Positions 24,044-37,903 of a stretch of 64,000 nt of DNA are shown piece by piece. Below the pieces are notes generated by a model, which ran no database searches, was not told the origin of the DNA, and saw nothing but the letters and a program-made list of their open reading frames with translations. This stretch comes from Chrysemys picta bellii (lineage: Eukaryota > Chordata > Testudines > Emydidae), in NCBI RefSeq assembly GCF_011386835.1, contig NC_088805.1, forward strand, positions 13,016,836 to 13,080,835, given 5' to 3'. Position numbers and translations under genes: made by a program. Positions within the stretch are counted from its first letter, which is position 1. The number at the start of each line of letters is the position of its first letter.

Positions 24044-25730
24044 TAGGTGAATCTTTCATTTAATATCACTGTTCACGGTGACAGATGTTGCTTATTTTTT
24101 GGAGATTGCATTGTTTCACATACACACTGTATTTGGTTTTCTACTGCATTTTCAGCTTTCTTTTCAATTAGTCCTAATGTTGTCAGAACCCGAAAGAACT
24201 AACAAGATAGTTCCCCACATTTCTCCTATGATTACATAATTTTTCAGAACAATAGAAGCTTCAGCAAATTGAACCAGGATGTTAAGAGTCTAGCCATGAT
24301 GTATTTGTTTGGTTAATTGTATTGAAAGTGTTTTGAATTCCCAGCACAGGCCTCAGTTTAAAGACTTCACTCTTTCAGTGACTTGAAATTCACAACACAG
24401 GAGGAAGCTGAAAGCCACGTAACAGGATGGTTGACCATCCATAGGAAAAGTCGTCTTTCAGTACAATAGAGAGTCTTGTGCTATAAACCCAAGGTGCCCC
24501 TCTCCCACTTCCTGTGGCACGTCTGTGATACCAAATTGTGCTATTTCTGAGTGTAAGTTTCTTTATGGAAATGGTCCTTCCTCCTCACTTTTTTTAAAAG
24601 GCAGGATGTTAGATCTTTTTCTTTAAAGCCTGTAAGTCTAAATGGAAAAATATCTGAAGCTTGTTATCTCTAAATGAAAGATGCATCTGACAGCTTCCTT
24701 AATTTATCAAGACAAAGTTATAAAGTACTCAAGACCTTTCCTTCTCTGGCTGTGCACACAGACAAGGCCATCATCTTGTTCACATTGACTAGCTGCTTAT
24801 AGTCAATCGACATGGACCCTTGTAATCACTAACAGAAGGAGGGAGGGATGACACCTCATGTACTTGCCCTGACAGCTATTACGTGACTCTCTGCATGTGC
24901 TGCTGCTGCAGGACTATATCATCTCATGTCTCTGAGCTATATAAGCCTCTTTCTGAAGGAGCCAGACTAGTACTATTGGAATATATTAAGTTAACTATCG
25001 CAGAAGAATGTATTTTGTTTAGACATCCACATTTATCATTTCTCTTTAAATTGTTGTACTGTATTAAATTTGTTTTTCAAGATCCCCCTGAAATTCAATT
25101 CTGGTGTACATGTGGGGTGTTGCTGCTATGCTTTTTGTAATGCTATAAATGTATCCTGAATTGTGCTCACTCTGAGTAGAGATTATCCAGACATCTCAGC
25201 CCCATTATCAATACCTTATAAGTATTAGGGTCTCTCTGGGAAACAAAACCTTAAACTTTTACACCACCACCCCTTATGGAGAAAAGGCCATTACATAGTA
25301 ACTTAAAGATAAATAATGGATGGAGAGAATAAAAATAGTCTTTAAAAAACCTCCTAAAGAATACTACTTCGAATATTAGGACTGTAATATTAGCCCCACT
25401 TCTGAGCAAAAATTCCTTTCCCTCTATTGGGTCTGTTTGTTTTTTGTCCCTAAAGAAAACCCCAGCCTGATTTCACATCTTCTAAAAAGGGGGTATTATC
25501 AAGTATTTACAAGAATTTTTTGTAAAGTTGTGTCAGTTAGTGGGAGACTTCTAATAACAAGCCTAACCCCCCCCCAAAAAAAAAAAAAAGTTGGGAGGGA
25601 TTTGAAAGGGGGGGGGGGTAATAAAGCACAGAAATCAGTACAGCCATACGTCTACCCAAAAAAGGTAAAAAATTGTATTTAGGAAGGAGAAGCTCTGGAT
25701 GTCCTGAAAAAATTTAAAATGAATAGCACA
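24044..25730. other. Intronic sequence, nothing recognised
   Basis: AT-rich with homopolymer runs of C, A and G near 25565-25620. No exon or named repeat. Confidence 0.4.
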
Positions 25731-25732
25731 TA

Positions 25733-25921
25733 CACTGCTACCTCAATATAACACCACCCGATATAACACGAGTCAGGATATAACGCGGTAAAGCAGTGCT
25801 CCGGGTGGGCGGAGCTGCGCAGTCCGGTGGATCAAAGTAAGTTCAATATAACATGGTTTCACCTATAACGTGGTAAGATTTTTTTGGCTCCTGAGGACAG
25901 CGTTATATCGAGGTAGAGGTG
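25733..25921. mobile_element. Tigger-like MITE, 189 bp
   Basis: The ends cactgctacctcaatataac and cgttatatcgaggtagaggtg are inverted repeats with a few mismatches. TA occurs on both sides (25731-25732 and 25922-25923). Internal atataacgcgg and gatataacacga copies repeat the terminal motif. This is a known type of sauropsid Tc1/mariner derivative. No transposase. Confidence 0.88.
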
Positions 25922-25923
25922 TA

Positions 25924-28900
25924 TAAAGAGGGGATGTTCTAGTGAAGCCAAACAGCAAATGAGGCATTGACTTAGGGTGCGTGCTTCCACAGGAACATGA
26001 GGATCATCAATTTATTTTCCTGATTCTCCCATCTATAATATAAAAAATGTATATTCCACATCAGGAATTTCCAGATTTGTCCAGAGACTGGTAATTTTGT
26101 CAAGGATACAGATCCCAGAAGTTTATAACCCCCAGGTTGAAGAGGGGGGGACTCTTAATTAGGTGTTCAGAAATGTTAAAAATCACTATCTAGCATAATT
26201 AAAGTTGAAACAATTTTCAGTAACACATATACTCTAGATTAAAAGAATAAAACTTTCAAATATGATCCAATTTAGCTTCTAAATTGTGCTGAAGGTTTTA
26301 AACCATGATTTATAATGAAACAAAAACCTGTCTAGATCTCTTATCATGCTGTATAATTATTATTGCTTTCATCCTAACTGCATTATCTCAGTTTATAAGA
26401 TTCCTTATTGCAGTGTCAAAGATCATGGTAGCACAGTATAATTAAACCAGACCATACTTTATCTGAAAACTGCTGCTGTTTCTGATTATGATGGAAAAAT
26501 TAGAATGTTAGGCATAGTCTCTTCTGATTTAATTTTCATTTGTGTTGAATTAGTTATTGTGATAATGTAAAAGAGGGACTTTTAGTTCTTTTGTGTTCAA
26601 TTAAAAGCATTAGCATAAGAGTAAAAGTGATTATTCAGACCCTATAAATCTGCATTTTCTTATTCTGTCACTGCTAACTTTAGGAGAGGTTTGTTCGGTC
26701 CAGCATCATAATGGTCAACAAAAATCTGCTTCTCCAATCTCATTCTCGCACCTTTTATACTTTTTCCCCTTTGAAACAGGTATAGTTTCTTCTATTAAAT
26801 AAATATGGGCCAGAGCCCTCCAGGTTGTGAAGTTGATTGCCTGTAACTAGAGCAGGTATTGAAAGGGGATGTGTGTGTAAATATATAAATAAAATAACTG
26901 CAGCTGCTCACGTTTGGTAGAGAGCATAGATCCTGGCATAATTGTTGGGCATTTTTTGTTTTGGAAATATTTTATCTGTGAAGCCCCTGGGATGATTTGT
27001 CCCAGTAGAAGTGGAGAATGGTTGAGTTTGTGTATCTATAAGCTGATGAACTAGACAAACTTAACCAGAAAAAAATAGCCAGATCCAGTCTTTATATTAT
27101 TTTTTATTTAAAGTGCCCATACAAAGGGTTCCAAGTACCCTGCCAATTACAAAAACAAAATCCAATGCAATCAGCTCGTCCTTTGTACCAAGCAGCAGCA
27201 CATGGTCAAATACTAAAACCCTCACAGATCACTCTTCTCATCCGTTCACCTCCCTCTCTTCAAAGGCCAGATGAAAGAACTAAGCCCTGCAATATGCCCT
27301 GAAAGTATTCATAGAAAACAGGTTGGGCTGTTTCGTACCAGGGCAGGAGGATGTTCGAGTCCTGTGACTCTTACGGCGAATGTCTTACTAATATAGTTCC
27401 ATTCTCGGAGTACAAAGAGTGGAGGAGAACTTTTTTGCCACTATGAAATTATTTTTGAGACTTTTAAAAAACATTTTTACCATCTGAGAAGAAGGTGGTA
27501 GAAACTTGCAGTTTGGTGGGATATAGTCTCTCATTTGCAGAGGTGCCTTTCTAATTTCAACCAAATCATAATAAATTTTCACCATAGAATAAAATGGTTT
27601 AAAAAACTTGTACATGCTGACACACTGTTTTGTGCCAGGAAGCGCATCATACTCCTATCTAGCAAGTAATTCCACATAATGGATTTTTAATTTGTCTTAA
27701 ATAAAAACACTGTAGAAAGTGATACATAGAAACTGTTAAAAGAGCCTTTAGGGATCGAAAGGAAACACTCAAGTCAGGAAATGCCAATGTAAGATTGCCC
27801 TTCCAGTTTTAACTCTGCCTCTTTGTCAGTACAGTGTTAGTTTTTGGTAGGATCACATACTATTTTATCCACGGTACCTCTATTTCATTCATTGTGCAGC
27901 TTGAGTAGTGTGCAGTAATGATGGAAGGAGTGACACATTGAACAGAATAAAAACCATAACTGAACAGCTCTTATTCACTAAATCTTTTTTTTTTTTTTTT
28001 TGCCAATAAAATTTGAATCTATTTCTTACTGTCAGTTTGTTTTTGGAGATGAAAGAATTTACCTCCAGAAACATCATACAAAAAGTGGCAACCACTAGAT
28101 CCCTGCAAGTGTGCTGCTGGAGGGAGTCCTCTTTAAGATGAGATGTAAAAACAGATGACTTGGCCATTTGCTGTCACTCTAGCTCTGATAAATGCATTTT
28201 GTTTATCCATAGTTCCCCCATCAGTTTCAATTAGAAGAAATTTTTTTCCATTTGCAATGTTTTTAGTGGTTCACAGTTTACCCCAGAGCTGGCAGAAGTG
28301 ATCAATAGAAGTGATATCAGTGTATGGTTCGGGATGTTTCTTCTCATATGATCAGTAAAATACTTAATTGTTACACTTAAATCTTCATAAGTAGGTCTCA
28401 GAGTTAAGTCCTGTGGAGGAATGGGGCATTTTACAGCTCTCAGACCTGTTGTTCCAGGCTGCCTAAAGATTTTGGAAGACCATGTTCCATCTTACAATTT
28501 ATTCACATTTAAAGTTTTCTTCAATTTTAAGGGCTAGAAATTGAATCTTTTTAATGAAAGCCTAGATTCTGAAGCACAGTTCTCGAGTGGATCTCTGACC
28601 TCAGAATACATGGAGCCTTGATAGCACACTTGTTAGCCAGTTAAATGTCCAGATACTGAATGTGATCTTACTGTCTAATTTGGCCAAATAAGATAACAAA
28701 GGATAGCAGATGAGGTATGCAAGTCCAGAGGTATCTGTAAGGAGGTCAACAATTACAGTGTGTGCAGTGCGCATAAGTTAATGTTACAATGAAGGCTTTA
28801 ACTTCTAGCTTCCTTGACTGTTGTTTTTAAAAGCATAAATATGTATTAACATAATTGTATGTGGAAACTAGATACAAACTCTGTAATCCAGAAAGAGATT

Positions 28901-29789
28901 ATAAACAACTTTAAACACAAAAAACTACATGGTCAGCACTCCACGGTATCTTGGGCCTTGTGTACATATGTCCCTGTTGCTACTAGCTTCTAAGGTACAG
29001 AAAATAATTAAGAATGTATGGATTCTTCAGTATTACTCTGTCACCAAAGCATCTCAGATGCAGACAGAAGATGGCAGTCATTAACATTCCTTTATTTCCA
29101 TTTTAGAAAAATAGCAATAGAAAAAGGCATACAAGTTTTCCCTCTAACTTCTATGACCCACATGTAAGAAGAAAGAAGAAAACATGTGCTTTCTCATCAA
29201 GATACTGTCTGTCTAGGTCAGATGTTAGGACTCACAAGTAGAATTAACAATAAAGTTTCTTGGATGTTACAATGGAGTGAGCAAACTGTTTCCTGTTTGA
29301 AAGGAATTCCTTTTCATGCTTAACATAGCAGCTTGTTAAAAAGCTTTCCCAGAATCTTCTTTCACAAGCTGTCCTGTGAATTTAGTGGTCTCCAAAATTT
29401 TGACAGCAAATTTCATATCTATTCTCAGCAGGCTTATGTCTTTAAAACTCACTTCTCAGCTGGTCATTCTTTGACATTTTAAAGAGCATGCTGATTAGCA
29501 TTTATTGCTGGTTCCTTTCTGCTATAGTTGAGAGAGGAGCTGTGCTCTTGTACCTGATTTGATGTATACCATACCAACTATTCCATCTCGTAACTCCCGT
29601 TAACTTTGATACAAGATAGTGCTTTCAATCATGTGGCATTATGCAGCTCAGCAAAAAAAAATAAACAAATGGATATTCTTTCTGATTGTATATCTAGTTC
29701 TTACTACTACACGTAGCAAGTACCCCATCTAGACAAGCAAACAAATTTTAATTTTCAGGCTCCATGAGTATCAGTATTTATTAATATTG
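25924..29789. other. Intronic sequence, nothing firm recognised
   Basis: AT-rich intron. One phrase near 28955 (gggccttgtgtacatatgtc) may be a stub of the gggcttgtctac family. No exon was seen. Confidence 0.4.
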
Positions 29790-29801
29790 ACATATATTAC
29801 T

Positions 29802-30019
29802 CAAGTATCAGAGGGGTAGCCGTGTTAGTCTGGATCTGTAAAAGCAGCAAAGAGTCCTGTGGCACCTTATAGACTAACCGACGTATTGGAGCATGAGCTT
29901 TCGTGAGTGAATACCCACTTCGTCGGATGTATCTGACAAAGTGAGTATTCACCCACGAAAGCTCATGCTCCAATACGTCAGTTAGTCTATAAGGTGCCAC
30001 AGGACTCTTTGCTGCTTTT
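29802..30019. mobile_element. Penelope-like foldback element with two opposed hammerhead-like cores
   Basis: The 12-mer acatatattact is duplicated exactly (29790-29801 and 30020-30031). The insert is a near-perfect palindrome: the left arm from about 29838 (aaaagcagcaaagagtcctg...) is complementary to the right arm ending at 30019, over about 80 bp with a few mismatches. A leader of about 35 bp (tatcagaggggtagccgtgt...) is present only on the left. Hammerhead-like cores occur on the minus strand (29926-29889) and plus strand (29933-29970), each with one change in a core base. The same family as 19049-19219. Confidence 0.8.
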
Positions 30020-30216
30020 ACATATATTACTGTAAGTATGCACACAAGTGATTTAAATGCATATTCTCTTCCAAGAACTTTACTTAAATAACAAACATAA
30101 ACCCAGGAAAGCAGTTAGTTCTATATTCAAACAGGGCACCCAGATTATATTTAATTTGCCCCAGTACAGACACCTACTGTCTTCCCTTCTTTGCCTGTAG
30201 AGTTTCAAAAGATGTA

Positions 30217-30429
30217 CAGGTCTGTCGCATCTTACGCGCATTTAACATGCGCAATTTCAGCTTTACGCGGTCGGCAAAAACAAAAGAGAAAAATAACAAT
30301 TTTAATACTGTATCTGTAGTGCGGGCGATTCCGCCCGTCATTGAACTCGATGTAATTTTGACTATACGCGGTTTTTGCTTTACACGCTAACCGCGGAACG
30401 GAACCCCTGCGTAAGATGAGACAGACCTG
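30217..30429. mobile_element. Tigger-like MITE, 213 bp
   Basis: The ends caggtctgtcgcatcttacg and the complement of cgtaagatgagacagacctg match at all but one position. TA flanks both sides (30215-30216 and 30430-30431). The interior keeps ttacgcggtcggcaaaaa and tatacgcggtttttgcttta, reminiscent of Tigger subterminal repeats. The near-perfect termini suggest a relatively young copy. Confidence 0.9.
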
Positions 30430-30431
30430 TA

Positions 30432-33400
30432 TTCCGTAATTATTAAATGTATTCTCTTTCTGTGTGAGAGAGTTTGGCCCCAAGCGTGCTGCTTTGCCAC
30501 ACTAACCTTTCATCTTTTTTTGTTAATGTTCTAAATCCGTGACACATGAAATTTGTTTATAGTAATACTAATTCTGTGTACTGACAATTGGATAATTGCC
30601 CGCAAAATGATGTTGGGTGCCATGAGAACCTTACAGGTTTGGGCTCTTAATAGGGTTTTGGGAATGATTGCCTCAGTATGCTATTCGTCTAATCAGGACA
30701 CTGTAAAATTCTTCTCTGTGTATTGTGTGGACTGTAAAAAAAAGGCTGCAGAGCGACTTGATCACTGTGCTATTCAGATTAAGGCATGCTAGGTTTTGTG
30801 GTCCGTGGTAAAATGAAGATGTGGCTAGAGAAGATAGTCTAAGATTCTGACTCAGGGGACTACTGCAGGGGCAGAGTTGAAATAGTTTTGTGTCTGGTAT
30901 GACACCTAGAACACTGTGCATTAGAAACATGATGAAGTGGGGAGTGTAAACTAGTTGGGTTTATTTTTAAAATCTGTTTGTGTACAAGGGAAGTCTTTGG
31001 AACACTAAACTAGAATGTAAAATAGGGAAGAATGAAATGGGCAAATTTCTCTGTCAACATAAGGCTTTATTCAAATAAAAATATTTTAGGGTTTCACATA
31101 ACTTTCCTTGGTCCTGGCTGGCTGATTCATCAAAGTATTCAGACTGCCAAAACTCCACTCTCTGCATTTCCATTTATGATGTTCTAGTCAAAAACTTCCA
31201 AAAAAAGAGACTACTCCTAATGGGTCTTGTCTCACCCAACTGGAGTGTAATGAGTCTTCGGCATGAAAAGAAACACCAGTGGGGTAGTTAATATTGTAAT
31301 AGGGAAAGATAAGACAAACAATGGCTCTGGCTTGGAATTTGCCTTCTTTCAGACTGCCTATCTGCTGCTTACTTTCATGGCAGATGGGAATAAGGTGATA
31401 ACTGGGACTGCTCTGGATCCCAACAGTAATTTCCAGAAATGTTTGTTTCTGCTCCCCCTAATGTCTGCTTTTATGTAGGGATTGGGAGCCAACCACTCCC
31501 AACCGAGTAGAGATTGGATAACAGTTTGCATTAACTGCAGACGGTCACCCTTGCAGTATCCCAGTGCAAGACTGAACATGGAAAACAGACAAACTCAGGG
31601 ACAGTTGTGAGGACTGACAGGCAAAAGAATCACATCAAGGTTTAGCAGCAGGCACTCCTGGCTGGAGTCTGAAATAAAAGGGTCTGGTGGTGATAGTTGA
31701 ATCTGATCCCAGCAATGGAGGGAAGTGGTCCCAAGCATGAATAGCACCAGGTGGGAGAAGGGAGGAAGTTTTAGGGGTTGCAGCACCCAGGAGCCTAATG
31801 GATAATGTGCTGTTGGACCTGCAATAGGAACAGGTGGAAGCACAACTCAGAGGAATACAGGATTGATCAAGCTGTTGGTAAATGAAGTGTGGTGTCTTGC
31901 AGTCATTCTGGATGTGTCCGAGGAAGTTGGAAAATAAATCAAAAACCATAATGTACCTACCTGGTTGTTTGGTATTAAACATTGGTGAAAGGCCAAAAAT
32001 TACTTCCTAACCTCTCTGGAAATTGTTTATGCTGTGAAGCATGAGATTGGATTTTCCCTTATTTTAACATATCTTGCAAAACTATACATGTTGGTCATAA
32101 AATTATTGAGCTCAGCTGGCATTGCTGGTTAATGTAGTAATGGGGTTTCTTAGCCTGTGCAGAGTTAGGTGTATACCACTGGCAAAGCTGTCATTTTTAA
32201 AATGAATCATTGATTTCCAGTGCCCTATCACCAGCTCCCACAATGTGGGCAAAGGGGAATGGAGCCTTTGTCTTTTACTCATTCCCTTCCATCTCCTAAG
32301 TTAGGAGCCAAGTTCAGTTGTGTGTGGGAGTCTGGATGGTGCCTTGTCTCCCCTCGCCTATTTACACAGAGCTGGGTTCAGAAGACTAGCTGATGTGTAA
32401 GCATGTCCTCCCTCCTCTCCCCTTACCACACACACACACACACACAATCAAAGTATAGTTAGTATCTGTAGTCAAGTGAGACTGAAGACAGCTGTGGATA
32501 TGTACTGAGGAAATAGTTTACCACGTTTCCTGCTTGGTTTGTAACTTGCAGCTATGAACTGTGTGGGATCCCCATGGTTTTTAGCCGTGGAGCTAGCCAA
32601 AAAGAGGCTATCACTGGATAACCTACTTAACATCAGTCTTTCATAAATAATGCTGTTCTGCTCCTTAGAAGTTATACAAGATACTATTACTTTTAAGCAT
32701 ACATAGGGCCGAAGGAGAAATGTGAGTGAGACCAGTCGCTGATTGCCTTTGCTGCAAATTTTAGAATTAGCACTATGTTAATGTGGTATTTTGTACATGT
32801 AAGATGATGTAGTTTAAAAATAGTTCTGTTGTTCATTTAACCAGTAAAATGCATTTATCCACAGGTGACCACACATTTTGCTTTTCATTCTTGTCGGAAC
32901 AGCTTCCGGTCTCTTTCTGTGTAAGTGTGCTGCAGAGCAATGTTTCGCTTCAGTCAGACTGCTGCTTTGCCTTGTACCGTTAAACAGGAATTTTGGCTCA
33001 CAATGGAAATGCTTGAAATTTAATTACTTACGAGAACCGCAGACCCATTGATTAGAAGCTTTTCAAATGTGATGTGCTATAAAAACTGTTACCTGTTTGA
33101 AATGTTAACTCATATTTTCTCACATGGCCCTGCCCCCAGTAAAGATTTTACAAAACCAGAACTTAAGTCTGTTCTTTCATCCCCATTTTATATATGCCCT
33201 CCACAGAGAGCCTGTTACAACATCCGTTTTTTTGAAGACTAATCCCTTTTAGTAGAGTTGATTTTTTTCATGAACAGTCTGTCTCAAATACTAGAGATGA
33301 TTTCACATAACTACTAAATATTACTTAAACTACAATACAGTTGCTAATTCCTAAAATGCCAATAATACTCCTACAGATGCTCTCCCGTCTTTTTTATGTA

Positions 33401-35229
33401 AATATACTCCAACCACCCTGACCCACTTTCTCTATAAAAAACATCCAGCTCTGAAGAGGCTTATTTCTCGATTGACAGCTTCCTTGAAACCCAGCTCTTT
33501 GTAGTTATTGCTTTAACTCTGTATGGTCTGAAACAGCATCCAGAAAAGTTCTGGATTGGATTTCAGTGGGAAAGACTCCTCTTAGTTTAGCCAGTGATAC
33601 AAATCTACAACAGAGGAAGTTTTGTTGGAGGTCTTAAATTGACATCATTCTGTTATTGATTCCCTGAGGAATAGTTTAATGCGAGTTAAATAGAAGAAAG
33701 TGGAGCTTTAAAGTAGATTGAGTTCATCATAACGAAGATTCTCCAACAATGCTACTATTAGGTGAAGGTATTTGAAAAAAATTCTGCTGTCTTTAAATAT
33801 GCCAGTTTTGTATTCGTGCTTCCTGAAAATATAATTGGATATGGTTTTGGGCATAGATTTTCATTCAAATGATAACTTGTCCCTTTTGTGGATGTTCAGT
33901 CAGCCCATCAGGCCATGCTGTACCTCCTGTTAATTAGATGTAATAAAAACCATCCATAACCTACAAAGCAGCTGGTAAACAGAAGCAGGTCCCCTTAATT
34001 GTTTCCTTCCATTGTGGCTTTTTTCCCCTTCCATTTGGCTTTTCTGGCTCTGTTAACGTTCTTGAAAGATGGATTTGTTTTCTATGTGCTATTTAAGAGA
34101 AGCTGGGACTGACAGGAATGGTTTAGAGAGATGGGGATTGCTCTATATTTTTTCTGAACGTTGGTCTTACTCCTACATAAAACTTTTGGAAACAGTCGCT
34201 TTCAGATTGACTTACACTTTGAACTTTTTCTGTAAAATAATGAAACATTCCTAAAAGATTCAAAGTTGTGTGTATTGAAGGGAAGCCCTCCTCCTAAAGT
34301 GCACACATCTGTGTGAAAATTTTTACCTACTGTTGATACAATTGACATTTTAAGTTTATTGTAACTACAATATTAAAGGGAAAAGTAGCTTTCTCCATTT
34401 TTTTCAGTTTTATTTGTGCTTCTGGTAGTGCGTTGCATGTAGTCAGTTTCCCCCTGTCTTTCGCATAGCAAGAGGGGACAGAAAAAGGCACTTGAAAGAA
34501 GAGGGAAAATATAATTATAAATCCATAAAAGTTTCCAGCGGGACTCAGACAGGTGTAGGATCTGAAACTAATTCTACCTTACATTTTGAAATTCACTAGA
34601 TTTCAAATTGAGTGTTTCATCCCATGGAGAGCCAGAGCTAGTATAATATATTTCTCCTTCCCTTGATGAAAAAACATTTCATAATTAATCCCTGGTTTGG
34701 ATTCTGGCACATTCAGTGATCTGGTTTGTGTTAGCATAAGTGAAGTTGGCTCTTTGTGTATTGGAATGAATAAGAGAAAGGTAGTGCATTTGACACCACT
34801 TTCATAATTTTTGGTTAACAATAGGGTCCCTCCTTTTGCCTCCACCTTAACCCTATAATTCTGTGATGTTTAGCACTAGAGGCTGTACAGTTATTGGACT
34901 AAAATAATGTATGTGCAATACACTTTCATTTGAGCAGATTGTTACTAGTAGACTAGAAGCTAGTGGTTCCAATTAGAATGGATTTTTTTTTTCTGAAATA
35001 AAACTACTTTTAGTATTGCATTTATAGACAAGAATAAGCAAAGAGTAAGTAATGTGCACTGTTTTTAAGACTAATATGAAGGTAAATATTGTGTCATATT
35101 CCATTAGGAATTCATTTTATCAGAATAATTTTATATACTACAAACATTCTAGAAGGGATTCATGTTTCAGAAAAATATGAGAGCAGCATGGCTGAAACAG
35201 GGCTGAGAGACTAGAAAACTTGTTGTATG
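30432..35229. other. Intronic stretch poor in recognisable repeats
   Basis: About 4.8 kb in which I can name only a (CA)n microsatellite. No exon, RNA gene or mobile element was recognised; conserved non-coding elements cannot be judged from one sequence. Confidence 0.4.
32427..32446. repeat. (CA)10 microsatellite
   Basis: An uninterrupted CA run in the intron. Confidence 0.9.
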
Positions 35230-35400
35230 TTCCCAACTCTTAACAGTTGCTGTTTGTGTTTTTAGATGCATTATTTAACTTATGCCTCAGGTTTTTTATC
35301 TGTAGAATGGGGATACTGCTTGTCCTCACAAAGGTGCAGAAGATTAATTAATATTGGCGCTCAGAAGATGAAAATACTGCATGTGATAAATATTTATCTT
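35230..35400 (+). repeat. MIR-like SINE fragment
   Basis: The segment gcctcaggttttttatctgt, agaatggggatac, then agattaattaatattggcgc is the MIR 3' half (cctcagtttccccatctgtaaaatgggga..). Diverged and old. Confidence 0.65.
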
Positions 35401-36775
35401 AATATTTATATTTAAATAAATCACGTTTATATTTATTCTTTGGGAAACTATGGCATCAGAAGGCTTCTTCTATTTTAAACTTTATTATAGTGACAGTTTA
35501 ATCAGCCAGAATTAGAGAATGCATGCATTGCTCTGGGTATATTTATAGTTACCAGAGAGCACATAGAGGCAATAAAAATTAAGGCAAAAAAATCTGTCCA
35601 TAAATCTTAATTGTGGCTTCATAAATGACTATTGGCTTCTTGCCCAATGTACATAAAAATAATGCATTGTCTCTCTTCAAATTAACCTGGTGCTTTTGTA
35701 AATATATAAAGACCAGGTGTGTGCATTTAGTTGCCCTTGAAACCAGTGAAAAATATTGATTTTTCTATTTAAGGTTTCATTTTTATTCAGTTGATTCATA
35801 TTCACAGGAAAATATAGCATGCAACTTGCAGAAAACACTGATAACAGCAGTTTCAACTCCAGTAATAGAAATAGGATCTGGATCCTGTTTCTTTTAATAG
35901 TCAGTCATATGACACTTCTCAAGAATATTTATTTTCTGATTTATTCAAATCTGCTTATCTGATAACCTTAAAACATATTAACAAAAATTAAAACACATTC
36001 CATCCTCACCAAAATAACTCCCTACAATCCCCATGCATCGCAGTCTCTCAAAACCCCAAATAAATAGGAGAACTTTGCCGGGTAATCTGAAGGCAATCAG
36101 ACTTGGTCTCTGATGGGCCATTTGGGGTAGTATATTCTGAGGGCTTTGCTCTTTTAGAATTTAGCTGTTTCTAGTTACTTTTTGTGTCAGGATTTCTTGG
36201 TTGGGATTCAGAATGGCTGGTGACCCATTTATAGTTTAAGACCCATCAGAGAGTTGCATTTTGGAGTGTTCTGGAGAGAGAGAGAGAGAGCAGCTGCATT
36301 GCACCCATAACTGATTCGCAGAACTGAGATTTATCACGGTTCACGACAGGGAGACAGCCAGGAGGGAAACAGGCATCTGCATTCTGCACTGGTTTACGTT
36401 TCTCAGTGTTTTTTCAAAAACAGCCTCATGTAAAGGTGCACTGATTTGAGGTCACAAAGACACTACACACAGATCGAAAGAAGGTGCTCGTGGCTACTTA
36501 CGCAATCTTCCACTCCAGAAATTATCAGTGATTTAGACGCAATCCCATATTGTGGAACTAACGCACCTAGTCATAGGGTCAGACATCACCCCTGCTGCCC
36601 TCTCCAAATTGTCCCCCTATCAGTATCATTTCAGTTTTGTAGTACTGATCATCAACCAACTTGAACTCAGTTGAGCCCCAACTTCTGGCAAGCACTGGGC
36701 GAGTCAAGAGACCTTTTGTGTGGATGTAACAAAAGGCTGTGTCATTTGCATACTTGGCATGGCGGCCAGAATTGT
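35401..36775. other. Intronic sequence, nothing recognised
   Basis: AT-rich with a short (GA)n run near 36272-36289. Confidence 0.4.
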
Positions 36776-36783
36776 AGCGTCGG

Positions 36784-37903
36784 AAGGGTGGAGTTGATTT
36801 AAATCACTAGTCAGAAAGACTCGATTTAATCATGGTTTTCTACATAAAAGTGCATTCTTGTTCGTTGTTATAACCTTAATACATATTCTTCACAACTCAG
36901 AGATAGATGTAGGTTTCATTTTTAGAAGGTACACACTCTACATTTTTAAACAGTGATTTATTTTTAAAACTTTTCAGATTCATTTTCTGATATAGCTGTA
37001 AAACTAATGATTGTTTGGTTATTTCATTTACCAAAGGTAATTGAAGCAGATATTTATGAAGTCATTGGGAGGTGAGCTATCTCCAATTCAACAGGTTAAT
37101 CATTAGTATTTGGAGGATTTTCTTGCCATGCTGTATTAGGAGGAGAACATCACCAGACAGACATTGAAATTGTTGTATTTAACTAAAACAACAACATTAA
37201 GTATTCTGGATTTTTTTCTTCAACAGCAAACATATAATATTTTAACAAAACAAGCGTATATCCCTCGCTTCTTACATTTATCTCCAGACTTCTTCTCCTT
37301 GTCCAGATCTATTCCGCCCCCAACAATCTTCTATTCATTGAACTTTTTGAAACTTTGCACTTTTAGAGATGTAAGGGATTGACTCTGTGTACACAGATTT
37401 GCAGAGGGGGGACAATAGGGTTGAGGTCTTATTTCTCACCTCTATTTATTTATTTATTTATTTATTTAAAAACATTTTTGTTATTAACAAGCATGTTACC
37501 TCTGAAGACACAAATCCAGTTTGTGAACTGCAAAACTAAGCATCTCTGATGGTATTTTCTAGACTGAGCACTGAGTCCCATTGGGTAGATAGAAAGATTA
37601 ACCTAAATAATCTATACAGAAGCTCGTGGAACCCCATAAGATTGGGTCCCTAATCCATGAACTATTAGAACTCATTTACAAAACTTTTCTTAAACATTAC
37701 ATGAATATATTGTCTCATACTATAGAATTAGAATTTATAATTCCTATTCTATGATGAGATCTTTGAGCTATAATGTATCTTAGGTAAAACTATCTTTAGA
37801 TAGATTTTTCCTCAAAAAGCATTTTATCAAAAAAATCCAATTTAAATAAAAAAATCCGATTTTATTTATTTATTTTTTAAATCATTGATTTTTATCCACC
37901 CTG
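36784..37903. mobile_element. hAT-like element, about 1.1 kb, non-autonomous
   Basis: The left end aagggtggagttgatttaaa and the complement of the right end, cagggtggataaaaatcaat, share an AGGGTGGA terminus and ATTTAAATCA-type subterminal motifs. The flanking octamers agcgtcgg (36776-36783) and agcgtcag (37904-37911) match at 7 of 8. This fits hAT. The interior is AT-rich with a TTTA microsatellite and no transposase. It is more diverged than the hAT copies at 12.5 and 16.1 kb. Confidence 0.75.
37443..37468. repeat. (TTTA)n microsatellite
   Basis: About six tandem ttta copies inside the hAT-like element. Confidence 0.9.
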
